64,000 bases of DNA from NCBI RefSeq assembly GCF_010727475.1, contig NZ_AP022567.1, forward strand, positions 3,224,001 to 3,288,000, in the 5' to 3' direction. The notes beneath the pieces were generated by a model. That model searched no databases. It had not been told where the DNA came from and saw only the letters and a list, made by a program, of their open reading frames with translations. Both the position numbers and the translations under genes were made by a program. Source of the DNA: Mycolicibacterium mageritense (GTDB lineage Bacteria > Actinomycetota > Actinomycetes > Mycobacteriales > Mycobacteriaceae). Shown piece by piece: positions 50,712 to 58,076 of the stretch (the stretch's first letter is position 1; each line of letters starts with the position of its first letter).

Positions 50712-51518
50712 TCAGCCGAAGGTATATCGCAGCGGCCGGCCCAGCCTGCGTACGGCGGGAACCGTGTACGCGGCATGCAGCAGGCGCCGCGTGATCGCGG
50801 AGAGGTGATGGTCCATGCCGGGGGCGTCGGAGTACCAGAGTTCGGCGTCGAACCGCAGGCCCGGCACGGCCCGTTCCAGCTCGCGGGGATCGTCGATGCT
50901 CCAGCCGAGGCGCGCGCCCGAAGCCTTGACGCAGCCGTAGCGCTGCAGGAACCGCAGGCCCCACCGGCCGTACGCGTCGAACAACAGCTCGCCCGTTGGG
51001 AAGTGGGCGGTGATGCGCCGCAGCATCGCGATGCCCTCCGCGGCGGGCAGATAGGGTGTCACGCCTTCGGCGACAACCAGTACCGGCCCGTCCCCGGCAA
51101 TGCCGTCGAGCAGCGTCGGATCGGTGACGGACTTGGCGATCGCAGCCACCCCTGATCCGAAGAGCTTGTGCCGCAACGCGATCACATCAGGGAAGTCGAC
51201 GTCGTACCACGTGCACCGTGGGGTGATCCGGTACGGGCGGGTGTCCAGGCCGCAGCCCAGGTGCAGGACCGTGCAGTCCGGGTGCGCGGCGATGAACTGG
51301 CAGGCCCAGATGTCGTACGCCTTGGCGCGCACTGCCAGTGACAGGTGGTCGCTGCGACGCACGCGCAACTTTCCGAAGTCGTAGTCGACGCGCGCCAGGG
51401 CATCGAACGCCACGGTGTCGTGCAGGATCGTGTCGGGGCGGCGACTCTCCATCGCCTTTCCGTACAGTGTGGCCAGGGTGGTCTCCTGAGCCCCGGTCAA
51501 CGTCACCTTGTCGGTCAT
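50712..51518 (-). CDS. LCMT-like SAM-dependent O-methyltransferase
   Basis: A protein of 268 residues of the leucine carboxyl methyltransferase/PPM type. The SAM site is VLHLGCGLDTRPYRI (about 83-97), with TWYDVDFPDVIALRHKLF and VVAEGVTPYLPAAEG typical of the family. Mycobacteria have many such putative methyltransferases, and the substrate is unknown. It is coupled to the TetR gene by a four-base overlap, so it is probably derepressed by that protein's ligand. Confidence 0.88.
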   Translation of the reverse strand: MTDKVTLTGAQETTLATLYGKAMESRRPDTILHDTVAFDALARVDYDFGKLRVRRSDHLSLAVRAKAYDIWACQFIAAHPDCTVLHLGCGLDTRPYRITPRCTWYDVDFPDVIALRHKLFGSGVAAIAKSVTDPTLLDGIAGDGPVLVVAEGVTPYLPAAEGIAMLRRITAHFPTGELLFDAYGRWGLRFLQRYGCVKASGARLGWSIDDPRELERAVPGLRFDAELWYSDAPGMDHHLSAITRRLLHAAYTVPAVRRLGRPLRYTFG

Positions 51519-52171
51519 TGCTCATGCTCCTGTTGAAAGCGGGCCAAACCGTTGCGGGCCAACGACATCAGGTCCGCGCCGGCCAGATCCGGTGACATCG
51601 CGTCGAGCACCGCAGCGCTGATCCGGCTCAGCACCGCGGGCGTGAGAGCCTCCGCCCCGAGCGCCCGGACCAGGTGCGGATGCAGGATCCACACCCCGAG
51701 CCGCATCGCGACGTGGACCGCGGCCAGGGTCCGCAGGTCGTGGTTCGCCGACCGGCCGTGCACCGGATGGTCGGTCAGGTACCGCTCGGTGAGCGCCACC
51801 AGGTTGTCGAACAGTGTTGTGGCACCCGGGGATTCGTCGACTAGGGCGCGGGACACGTAACGCAGCACGATGGGTGCGTCCCGGTAGACGTCGCCGAGGT
51901 AGCCGGGATCGGCGATCGCCTGCCCGTCGACGCCCTCGGCGATCACCCGGCGCAGATAATCCATCACGTAGCCGTCGCACGCGTCGCGTAAGCCCTGCTT
52001 GCTGCCGAAGTGGTGCGACACGAGTCCCGGCGCCACGCCCGCATCGGCCGCGACCGCGCGGATGGTCGTCTCCTTGACGCCGTGCTCGGCGAACAGGCGC
52101 ATGGCCGAATCCCGGATCCTGGCTCTGGCGGTCACGTCTTCGATTGGCCGTATGTTCAGTAGTTTAAACAT
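51515..52171 (-). CDS. TetR-family repressor of the methyltransferase operon
   Basis: A protein of 218 residues. The helix-turn-helix at about 18-60 contains RIRDSAMRLFAEHGVKETTIRAVAADAGVAPGLVSHHFGSKQGL. The start at 52171 lies two bases from an 18-base palindromic site, so it is probably autoregulated. It is divergent from the Ser/Thr kinase gene with 46 bases between, and the operator may affect both. Confidence 0.9.
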   Translation of the reverse strand: MFKLLNIRPIEDVTARARIRDSAMRLFAEHGVKETTIRAVAADAGVAPGLVSHHFGSKQGLRDACDGYVMDYLRRVIAEGVDGQAIADPGYLGDVYRDAPIVLRYVSRALVDESPGATTLFDNLVALTERYLTDHPVHGRSANHDLRTLAAVHVAMRLGVWILHPHLVRALGAEALTPAVLSRISAAVLDAMSPDLAGADLMSLARNGLARFQQEHEQ

Positions 52172-52172
52172 C

Positions 52173-52190
52173 TGGCCAGTCGACTGGTCA
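52173..52190. promoter_or_regulatory. Palindromic operator between tetR and the kinase gene
   Basis: CCAGTCGACTGG (52176-52187) is a perfect 12-base palindrome. Flanking TGG/TCA add two of three further pairs, giving the TGACCAGT-type half sites common for TetR proteins. It sits right before the tetR start and 28 bases before the kinase ATG. Confidence 0.8.
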
Positions 52191-52217
52191 AGTGTTCAAT
52201 GTGCGATAGTCCGGGGC

Positions 52218-53381
52218 ATGGGCAGTGTCCTCGGAAACCGCTACGAGCTCAGGGGAGTGCTGGGCCGCGGCGGGATGGCCGAGGTACGGGACGGTTGGGA
52301 CACGCAACTGTCCCGCCCCGTGGCCATCAAACTGCTCTACCCGGCCCTTGCGGCCGATGCCGGACTACGCCGACGCTTCGAGGACGAGGCGCGCGCCGCC
52401 GCGGCGCTCAACCATCCGAACGTCGTCGCCATCCACGACAGCGGTGAGTACCACGGACAGCCGTTCATCGTCATGGAGCGACTGCCGGGACGCAGCCTCG
52501 CCGATGAGATCGCCGCGGGCCCGATGCGCGTCGAGCGCGTGCGGGCAGTGCTGGCCGAGATCCTGTCCGCACTGGCCGCCGCACACGCCGCAGGCATCCT
52601 GCACCGCGACATCAAGCCGGGCAACGTGCTGATCAGCCCGTCCGGTGCGGCCAAGCTCGCCGACTTCGGCATTGCCAAGACCGACGGGGGCATGCACACC
52701 CAGACCGGCCAGATCGTCGGAACCATGGGCTATCTCAGCCCGCAGCGCATCATGGGGCGGCCCGCGACCGTCGCCGACGACATCTACGCCGCCGGAGTGC
52801 TGGGCTACGAGGCGCTCACCGGGCAGCAGCCGTTCCGCCAGGACAACCCCGCCGCGATGGTGCGGGCGATCCTCGACGCGCGGCCGGTGCCCGTCGAAGC
52901 CGTGCGCCCCGACGTCGACCCCGCGCTGGCCGCGGTGATCCGGACCGCGACCGCGCCCGAACCGGGCCACCGCTTCCCCGACGCCATCGCGATGCGGGCC
53001 GCGGTGACCGGTGAGGCGCCGCCCACCGTGCAGTTTTCGCCGGCGCCGCGCCCCGCGACGAAGGCGTTCACGGCACCTGTGGCGTTTCCCGAGTCGGCGC
53101 CGGTATACCCGCCGGCGCGCCGATCCCGGTTGCCGCTCGTGCTCGGGGCCGCGGCCGCACTGCTGTTGGCGGCGATCCTCGCAGTCGTGCTGCTGGTGTC
53201 CCAACGTCCGCAGCAACAGCCGCTCACCCCCGTCAACACCACGTCGGTGCCGACGCCGACCACCTTCAGTGCGCCCCCGATGCCGACGACCACTGCGGCC
53301 GAGGACGACGAAGAGCCCGGGCGGGGCAAGGACAAGGGCAAAGAACCACCGGGCAAGAAGAAGGGCCATCCGCACGGGTGA
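52218..53381 (+). CDS. Transmembrane Ser/Thr protein kinase (Hanks/PknB type)
   Basis: The protein has 387 residues from ATG 52218 (MGSVLGNRYEL). The kinase domain spans about 9-265: the glycine loop LGRGGMAEV (15-23), Lys38 in VAIKLL, catalytic Asp131 in HRDIKPGN, DFG Asp149 and an activation loop with several Thr (GGMHTQTGQIVGT). A Pro-rich juxtamembrane part and one membrane helix (about 304-326) follow. The short outer tail is Thr/Pro-rich and ends in a Lys/Gly/His-rich stretch, with no PASTA or other sensor domain. It does not look like PknA, B, G or H by its extracellular part. Confidence 0.92.
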   Translation: MGSVLGNRYELRGVLGRGGMAEVRDGWDTQLSRPVAIKLLYPALAADAGLRRRFEDEARAAAALNHPNVVAIHDSGEYHGQPFIVMERLPGRSLADEIAAGPMRVERVRAVLAEILSALAAAHAAGILHRDIKPGNVLISPSGAAKLADFGIAKTDGGMHTQTGQIVGTMGYLSPQRIMGRPATVADDIYAAGVLGYEALTGQQPFRQDNPAAMVRAILDARPVPVEAVRPDVDPALAAVIRTATAPEPGHRFPDAIAMRAAVTGEAPPTVQFSPAPRPATKAFTAPVAFPESAPVYPPARRSRLPLVLGAAAALLLAAILAVVLLVSQRPQQQPLTPVNTTSVPTPTTFSAPPMPTTTAAEDDEEPGRGKDKGKEPPGKKKGHPHG

Positions 53382-53394
53382 GGGCTCGAGCAAG

Positions 53395-53428
53395 AAGGCC
53401 CCGACCGGATATGCCAGGTCAGGGCCTT
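53395..53428. terminator. Hairpin between the kinase gene and tRNA-Pro
   Basis: AAGGCCCCGACC (53395-53406) pairs with GGTCAGGGCCTT (53417-53428) at 11 of 12 positions around a ten-base loop. It lies between two convergent transcription units, kinase and tRNA, and may terminate both. There is no long U-run. Confidence 0.65.
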
Positions 53429-53438
53429 GCCTACGCTG

Positions 53439-53512
<74 letters not shown>

Positions 53513-53597
53513 CGTGAAGCCACGACAGCGTATCGCACCGGGGTGGTCGAAAGCCAAACGGTTAACCCTCATGGCGCAGCGAGGCAGCCCATACCGC

Positions 53598-53861
53598 TCA
53601 GCGGCGCGTTTCCCGCAGCACGGCCAGCCGCTCGCGGTACTCGGCCTCGTTGACCTCGCCCTTGGCGTAGGCGTCGCGCAGCGTGCGTTCACCCTGGCGT
53701 CCGCGGTTGCGGCGGACGAAGTAGACGATCGCCCCGATGATCAGGACGAACACGACCAGCCGGATCACGAGGAACCACGGCGAGAATCCGTGGTGGCCCC
53801 AGCGCTCGTACTCGTCGGCCAGGAAAGTGGTTGTGGTGGGAGTGATTTCGTAGATGCTCAT
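53598..53861 (-). CDS. Small membrane protein with SHOCT domain
   Basis: A protein of 87 residues. One membrane helix (about 28-48, PWFLVIRLVVFVLIIGAIVYF) is followed by a basic stretch and the short C-terminal SHOCT motif (AYAKGEVNEAEYRERLAVL). SHOCT modules mediate oligomerisation. The function is unknown. It precedes the two-component operon's far end on the same strand but is separated by 77 bases. Confidence 0.85.
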   Translation of the reverse strand: MSIYEITPTTTTFLADEYERWGHHGFSPWFLVIRLVVFVLIIGAIVYFVRRNRGRQGERTLRDAYAKGEVNEAEYRERLAVLRETRR

Positions 53862-53938
53862 GCCACCAGCCTGCCGCCGTCACCCGCCGGGAACATCGGC
53901 CCGCGGGCGTCAATCCCGCTACGCTCCGGCGCGTACGT

Positions 53939-54604
53939 TCAGCCCTGCCAGCCCGGGCGGACCAGCCCGCTCTCGTAGGCCAGCACCACGAGCTGTGTGC
54001 GGTCCCGCGCGTCGAGCTTGGTCAGGATGCGGCTCACGTGCGTGCGGGCCGTGGCCGGGCTCATGAACAGACGCTCGCCGATCTCGGCGTTGGTCAACCC
54101 CTCGGCGACCAGGACCAGCACCTCGCGTTCGCGCGCGGTCAGGTCGGGCAGTGCGGGCGCGGCGGGGGTCTTGGCGTGCGCCGCGAACTCGGCCACCAGC
54201 CGGCGCGTGACCGACGGCGAGAGCAGCGCATCTCCGGCCGCGACCACCCGCACCGCCCGCACGAGCTCGGCCGGCTCGGTGTGCTTGACCAGAAACCCGC
54301 TGGCTCCCGCGCGGACGGCCTCGAACACGTACTCGTCGATCTCGAATGTGGTGAGAACCACAACGCGCACGTCGGCCAGTGCCGGATCGGCCGCGATCGC
54401 GCGGGTCGCCGCGAGGCCGTCGAGTTCGGGCATCCGGATGTCCATCAGCACCACGTCGGGCTTCAGCTCGCGGGCCGCTGACAGGGCGCGGGCCCCGGTG
54501 TCGGCCTCGGCCACCACCTCGATGCCGTCCTGCGCGTCGAGCAGCGCCACGAACCCGGCCCGCACCAAAGCCTGATCGTCGGCGACCAGTACCCGAATCG
54601 TCAT
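53939..54604 (-). CDS. NarL/LuxR-type response regulator
   Basis: A protein of 221 residues. The receiver domain has acidic residues VADD (7-10), phospho-acceptor Asp55 in VVLMDIRMPE and Lys in FLVKHTEPAE. The LuxR helix-turn-helix is at about 152-212 (LTAREREVLVLVAEGLTNAEIGERLFMS). It overlaps the kinase gene by four bases. Its target genes are not evident from the neighbours. Confidence 0.92.
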   Translation of the reverse strand: MTIRVLVADDQALVRAGFVALLDAQDGIEVVAEADTGARALSAARELKPDVVLMDIRMPELDGLAATRAIAADPALADVRVVVLTTFEIDEYVFEAVRAGASGFLVKHTEPAELVRAVRVVAAGDALLSPSVTRRLVAEFAAHAKTPAAPALPDLTAREREVLVLVAEGLTNAEIGERLFMSPATARTHVSRILTKLDARDRTQLVVLAYESGLVRPGWQG

Positions 54605-55758
54605 GCGGCACCGTTACTTTCGTTCACCGGGAAGCTGGCCCGCACGCTGAACCCGCCGCCTGGAACTCGTTGCGCGGTGAAGTCGCCACCGAGCGCCTTG
54701 GCGCGTTCCCGCATGCCCGTGATGCCGCTGCCGCCTGACGGGCTGCTGTTCAATGGATGCCCGTCGTTGTCGACGCCGACCGCCACGTGCGTCGGGCCGT
54801 AATCCACGGTCACGGCCGCCGCGGTGGCGGTCGAATGGCGCACGACGTTGGTCAGAGACTCCTGCACGATGCGCGCCGCGGCCACGTCGACGACTGCGGG
54901 CAGCGGCCGCGGCTCGCCGCGCACCGTCGTCGTCACCGCGAGCCCGGTGGCCCGTGCGGGGGCCAGGAGCGCATCGAGATCCGCGATGCCGGGGGTCGGC
55001 GCTGTGGGTTCGCCACCGTCGGTACGCAACGCCGCGACGAGCGCGTGGACATCCGAAATAGCTTGGCGGCTGGCATCTTTGATGGCGGCCAGCGCCGGTC
55101 CCGCGCGCTCGGGTTGCTTGTCGAGCAGCTCCAGCGCGACCGAGGACTGCACGTTGATCATCGACAGGCTGTGCGCCAGCACATCGTGCAGTTCGCGCGC
55201 GATGGCCAGCCGGGCCGCGGTCGCCTGACGCTGCTGCTCGGCGCGGGCCTGCAGCGCCATGGCGTCCTGGCGCTGCCTGCGCGCCTCGACCACCGAGCGT
55301 CGTTGCCGCAGCCCCTCGGCGATCGCGATCAGCACCAGCAGCCACGCCCCCAGCGCGCCGAGGGCCTCCAGCGGGGGACCGGGCCGATCCCGCAGCCACG
55401 GCAGCAGCCAGGCCACCGCGACCCAGCCGAGTACCGGCAGCGGGTACGTCCACCAGCGCGGCCCGACGGCGGCGGCCCGCAGGAACGCCACCACGAGCGA
55501 CAGGAACACCGGGCCCGCGCCGAACCCGGCCAGATGATAGGTCAGCGTGACGGCCAGCACCGCCAGCAACACGGGATACGGGTAGCGGATCCGGGCCAGC
55601 AGCGCCGCGGGGCCGGCCAGCAGCAGCAGATAACCGAACCAGTTCAGCGGCGGAAGCTCGGGGACGCGATGGCGGATGCCGGTACTGCCCGCGACCTGGA
55701 TGACCGCGACGACCAGCGGCACCAGCCACCCCGTCGGGCGGCGGAGCAGCGGGTCCAT
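54601..55758 (-). CDS. Membrane sensor histidine kinase, HisKA_3 type
   Basis: A protein of 385 residues. About five hydrophobic helices fill residues 10-150, with almost no external loop, so it senses within or at the membrane. A coiled stretch rich in Gln/Arg (about 150-182) leads to phospho-acceptor His191 in ARELHDVLAHSLS. The ATPase domain has VDNDGHP and GGSGITGMRERAKALGG. It resembles DesK-like kinases. It is coupled to the response regulator. Confidence 0.92.
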   Translation of the reverse strand: MDPLLRRPTGWLVPLVVAVIQVAGSTGIRHRVPELPPLNWFGYLLLLAGPAALLARIRYPYPVLLAVLAVTLTYHLAGFGAGPVFLSLVVAFLRAAAVGPRWWTYPLPVLGWVAVAWLLPWLRDRPGPPLEALGALGAWLLVLIAIAEGLRQRRSVVEARRQRQDAMALQARAEQQRQATAARLAIARELHDVLAHSLSMINVQSSVALELLDKQPERAGPALAAIKDASRQAISDVHALVAALRTDGGEPTAPTPGIADLDALLAPARATGLAVTTTVRGEPRPLPAVVDVAAARIVQESLTNVVRHSTATAAAVTVDYGPTHVAVGVDNDGHPLNSSPSGGSGITGMRERAKALGGDFTAQRVPGGGFSVRASFPVNESNGAA

Positions 55759-55942
55759 AACCGCGAACCTAGTCCGGCACCAGAGGCGCTGACATCCGCA
55801 TCGCGGCGTACATCACGTTGCGCTCAGGGATGGATGTGCTGGTCGGTGGCGTTAGAACCCGTATGACCGCATTGGGCGCCACCATCTACCTGGGGTTCTT
55901 TGCGCTGGCCGCGTTGTGGCTGTTCCTGACCGCCGAGGGTGC

Positions 55943-57049
55943 TCAGGACCAGCGGCCCGAGCGCTCGAACTCCGACAACACCTCGGCAGGTCCGGACGGA
56001 TCCAGCCCCTGGCTGGCCACCCAGTCGTCGTCGAAGTAGGTGTCCGCGTAGCGGTCGCCGCTGTCGGCGAGCAGCGTGACGACCGAACCGCTGCGCCCCT
56101 GTCTCAGCATCTCGGACAGCAGCCCGAACGCACCCCACAGGTTGGTGCCCGTCGACGGCCCGACCCGGCGCCCGAGCACGGCGCTCACGTGCCGCGACGC
56201 GGCGATCGACGCGGCGTCGGGCACCGCGATCATGCGGTCGACCACCTCGGGCAGGAACGACGGTTCCACCCGCGGCCTGCCGATGCCCTCGATGCGTGAC
56301 GACGCGCCCGTGACGATGTCGGTGCGGCCCTGCGAATAGGCCGGGAAGAACGCCGAATTCTCCGGGTCGACGACGCACAGCCGGGTGGCGTGGCGTCGGT
56401 AGCGGATGAACCGGCCGATGGTCGCGCTGGTGCCGCCCGTGCCCGCCCCGACGACGATCCACTCGGGAACCGGGTGGGCCTCCATCTGCATCTGCTCGAA
56501 GATCGACACCGCGATGTTGTTGTTGCCGCGCCAGTCGGTGGCCCGCTCGGCGTTGGTGAACTGGTCGAGATAGTGCCCGCCGGTCTCGTCGGCCAGCCGT
56601 TGCGCCTCGGCGTACACCTGGGACGCCTCGGCGACGAAATGGCAACGGCCACCTTGAGATTCGATGAGCGCAATTTTCGACGCGCTGGTCGAGGCTGTCA
56701 TCACCGCGATGAACGGCAGGCCGAGCAGCGCCGCGAAATACGCCTCGGAGACCGCCGTCGAACCCGATGACGCCTCGATCACCGTGGTGTTCTCGCCGAT
56801 CCAGCCGTTGCAGAGCCCGTAGAGGAACAACGAGCGCGCCAGCCGGTGCTTGAGGCTGCCGGTGATGTGGGTCGACTCGTCCTTGAGATACAGCGCCAGA
56901 TCGAGGCCGTCGCACCACGCCGCGGGCAGCGGATAGCGCAGCAGGTGGGTGTCGGCACTGCGCTTGGCGTCGGCCTCGATCAGCCGCACCGCGTTGTCGA
57001 CCCACTCGCGAGGCTGACTCCTGACGGCCGAACAGGCCTCGGGGCTCAC
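55943..57049 (-). CDS. cds1: PLP-dependent cysteine desulfhydrase (Cds1, Rv3684-like)
   Basis: The protein has 368 residues from GTG 57049, which overlaps the metallophosphoesterase stop (GTGA); longer frames are spurious. It has the cysteine synthase/lyase fold. The PLP lysine is Lys67 in HITGSLKHRL. The cofactor phosphate loop is VGAGTGGTSATIGRF, and EASSGSTAVSEAYFA is the substrate Ser/Thr loop. The M. tuberculosis orthologue releases H2S from cysteine and affects respiration and redox balance. Transcription probably comes from the ponA2 side, linking it to cell-wall genes. Confidence 0.88.
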   Translation of the reverse strand: MSPEACSAVRSQPREWVDNAVRLIEADAKRSADTHLLRYPLPAAWCDGLDLALYLKDESTHITGSLKHRLARSLFLYGLCNGWIGENTTVIEASSGSTAVSEAYFAALLGLPFIAVMTASTSASKIALIESQGGRCHFVAEASQVYAEAQRLADETGGHYLDQFTNAERATDWRGNNNIAVSIFEQMQMEAHPVPEWIVVGAGTGGTSATIGRFIRYRRHATRLCVVDPENSAFFPAYSQGRTDIVTGASSRIEGIGRPRVEPSFLPEVVDRMIAVPDAASIAASRHVSAVLGRRVGPSTGTNLWGAFGLLSEMLRQGRSGSVVTLLADSGDRYADTYFDDDWVASQGLDPSGPAEVLSEFERSGRWS

Positions 57050-58002
57050 CGCGCCGATACGGTCGGGGAGGACTGGCCGGCCCGGGTTCCGACGTGGCCG
57101 CCGCCGGTCGGTGCGGCGACGAGCGTCAGCAGGGTGGCCTCCGGCCGGCAGCAGAATCGCACGGGCGCGTACGGCGACGTGCCGATACCGGCCGACACGT
57201 GCAGCGCCATGTTGGCGCCCCAGCGCGACGCGCCCTTGGCGCGCGAGCGGTCCAGGTCGCAGTTGGTGACGATGGCGCCGTAGAACGGCAGGCACAGCTG
57301 ACCGCCGTGAGTGTGGCCGGCCAGCACCAGCTGGTAGCCGTCGGCGGCGAACCGGTCCAGCACGCGCGGCTCGGGGGAGTGGGTGAGCCCCAGCGTCAGG
57401 TTCGCGGCCGCGTTGGCCGGCCCGGCGATGGTGTCGTAACGGTCGCGCTTGAGGTGCGGATCGTCCACCCCGGCCACCGAGATGGTCACGCCCGCGACTT
57501 CGAGTTCGCGGTGCGTGTGGGTCAGATCCAGCCAGCCGCGCTCGGTGAACGCCGCGCGCAGATCCTGCCACGGCAGCGGCTCACCGTGCGTGCGGTGCTC
57601 GGGGTTGGTGATGTAGTTCAGCGGGTTCTTGAGTCGTGGCGCGAAGTAGTCGTTGCTGCCGAACACGAACAGGCCGGGCACCGACAACAGGTCGGTCAGC
57701 GACTGCACGACGGCGGGCACGGCCTTCGGGTGCGCCAGGTTGTCGCCCGTGTTGACCACCAGGTCGGGCTCAAGCCGGGCCAGATCGCGCAGCCACGCCT
57801 GCTTGCGGCGCTGATTGGGACGCATGTGCAGATCCGACAGGTGCAGCACCCGAAGCGGCGACGATCCCGGCGTCAGCACCGGCATGGTCGCTTCGCGCAG
57901 CACGAACGCGTTCCGTTCGATGACGGACGCGTACCCGATCCCGGCTACGAGGGAACCGGCGGTGATGGCGGCGGACTTCTTCACTACCGAAGCTGCTGAC
58001 AT
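57046..58002 (-). CDS. Membrane-anchored metallophosphoesterase (Rv3683-like)
   Basis: A protein of 318 residues. An N-terminal hydrophobic segment (about 10-28) suggests a signal anchor. The calcineurin-like metal motifs follow in order: LHLSDLHMRP, VNTGDNLAH, FGSNDY, GLTHSP and LAGHTHGGQL. The YaeI/LpxH-like subfamily acts on phosphate esters at the membrane, and the substrate is unknown. It lies 74 bases after ponA2 and overlaps cds1 by four bases, the same order as Rv3682-3684. Confidence 0.9.
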   Translation of the reverse strand: MSAASVVKKSAAITAGSLVAGIGYASVIERNAFVLREATMPVLTPGSSPLRVLHLSDLHMRPNQRRKQAWLRDLARLEPDLVVNTGDNLAHPKAVPAVVQSLTDLLSVPGLFVFGSNDYFAPRLKNPLNYITNPEHRTHGEPLPWQDLRAAFTERGWLDLTHTHRELEVAGVTISVAGVDDPHLKRDRYDTIAGPANAAANLTLGLTHSPEPRVLDRFAADGYQLVLAGHTHGGQLCLPFYGAIVTNCDLDRSRAKGASRWGANMALHVSAGIGTSPYAPVRFCCRPEATLLTLVAAPTGGGHVGTRAGQSSPTVSAR

Positions 58003-58076
58003 GCCCGAGAGCCTACTGCCACAGCCTGTGTGTCACCGCTTCTTGGCCGGTCACGGTGGTCAACCGCACAAACCGA

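Noticed and set aside
57050..57571. Longer start for cds1 inside the metallophosphoesterase gene
   Set aside because: The added 174 residues have no cysteine-synthase similarity, and the GTG at 57049 gives the normal family length and a coupled start.
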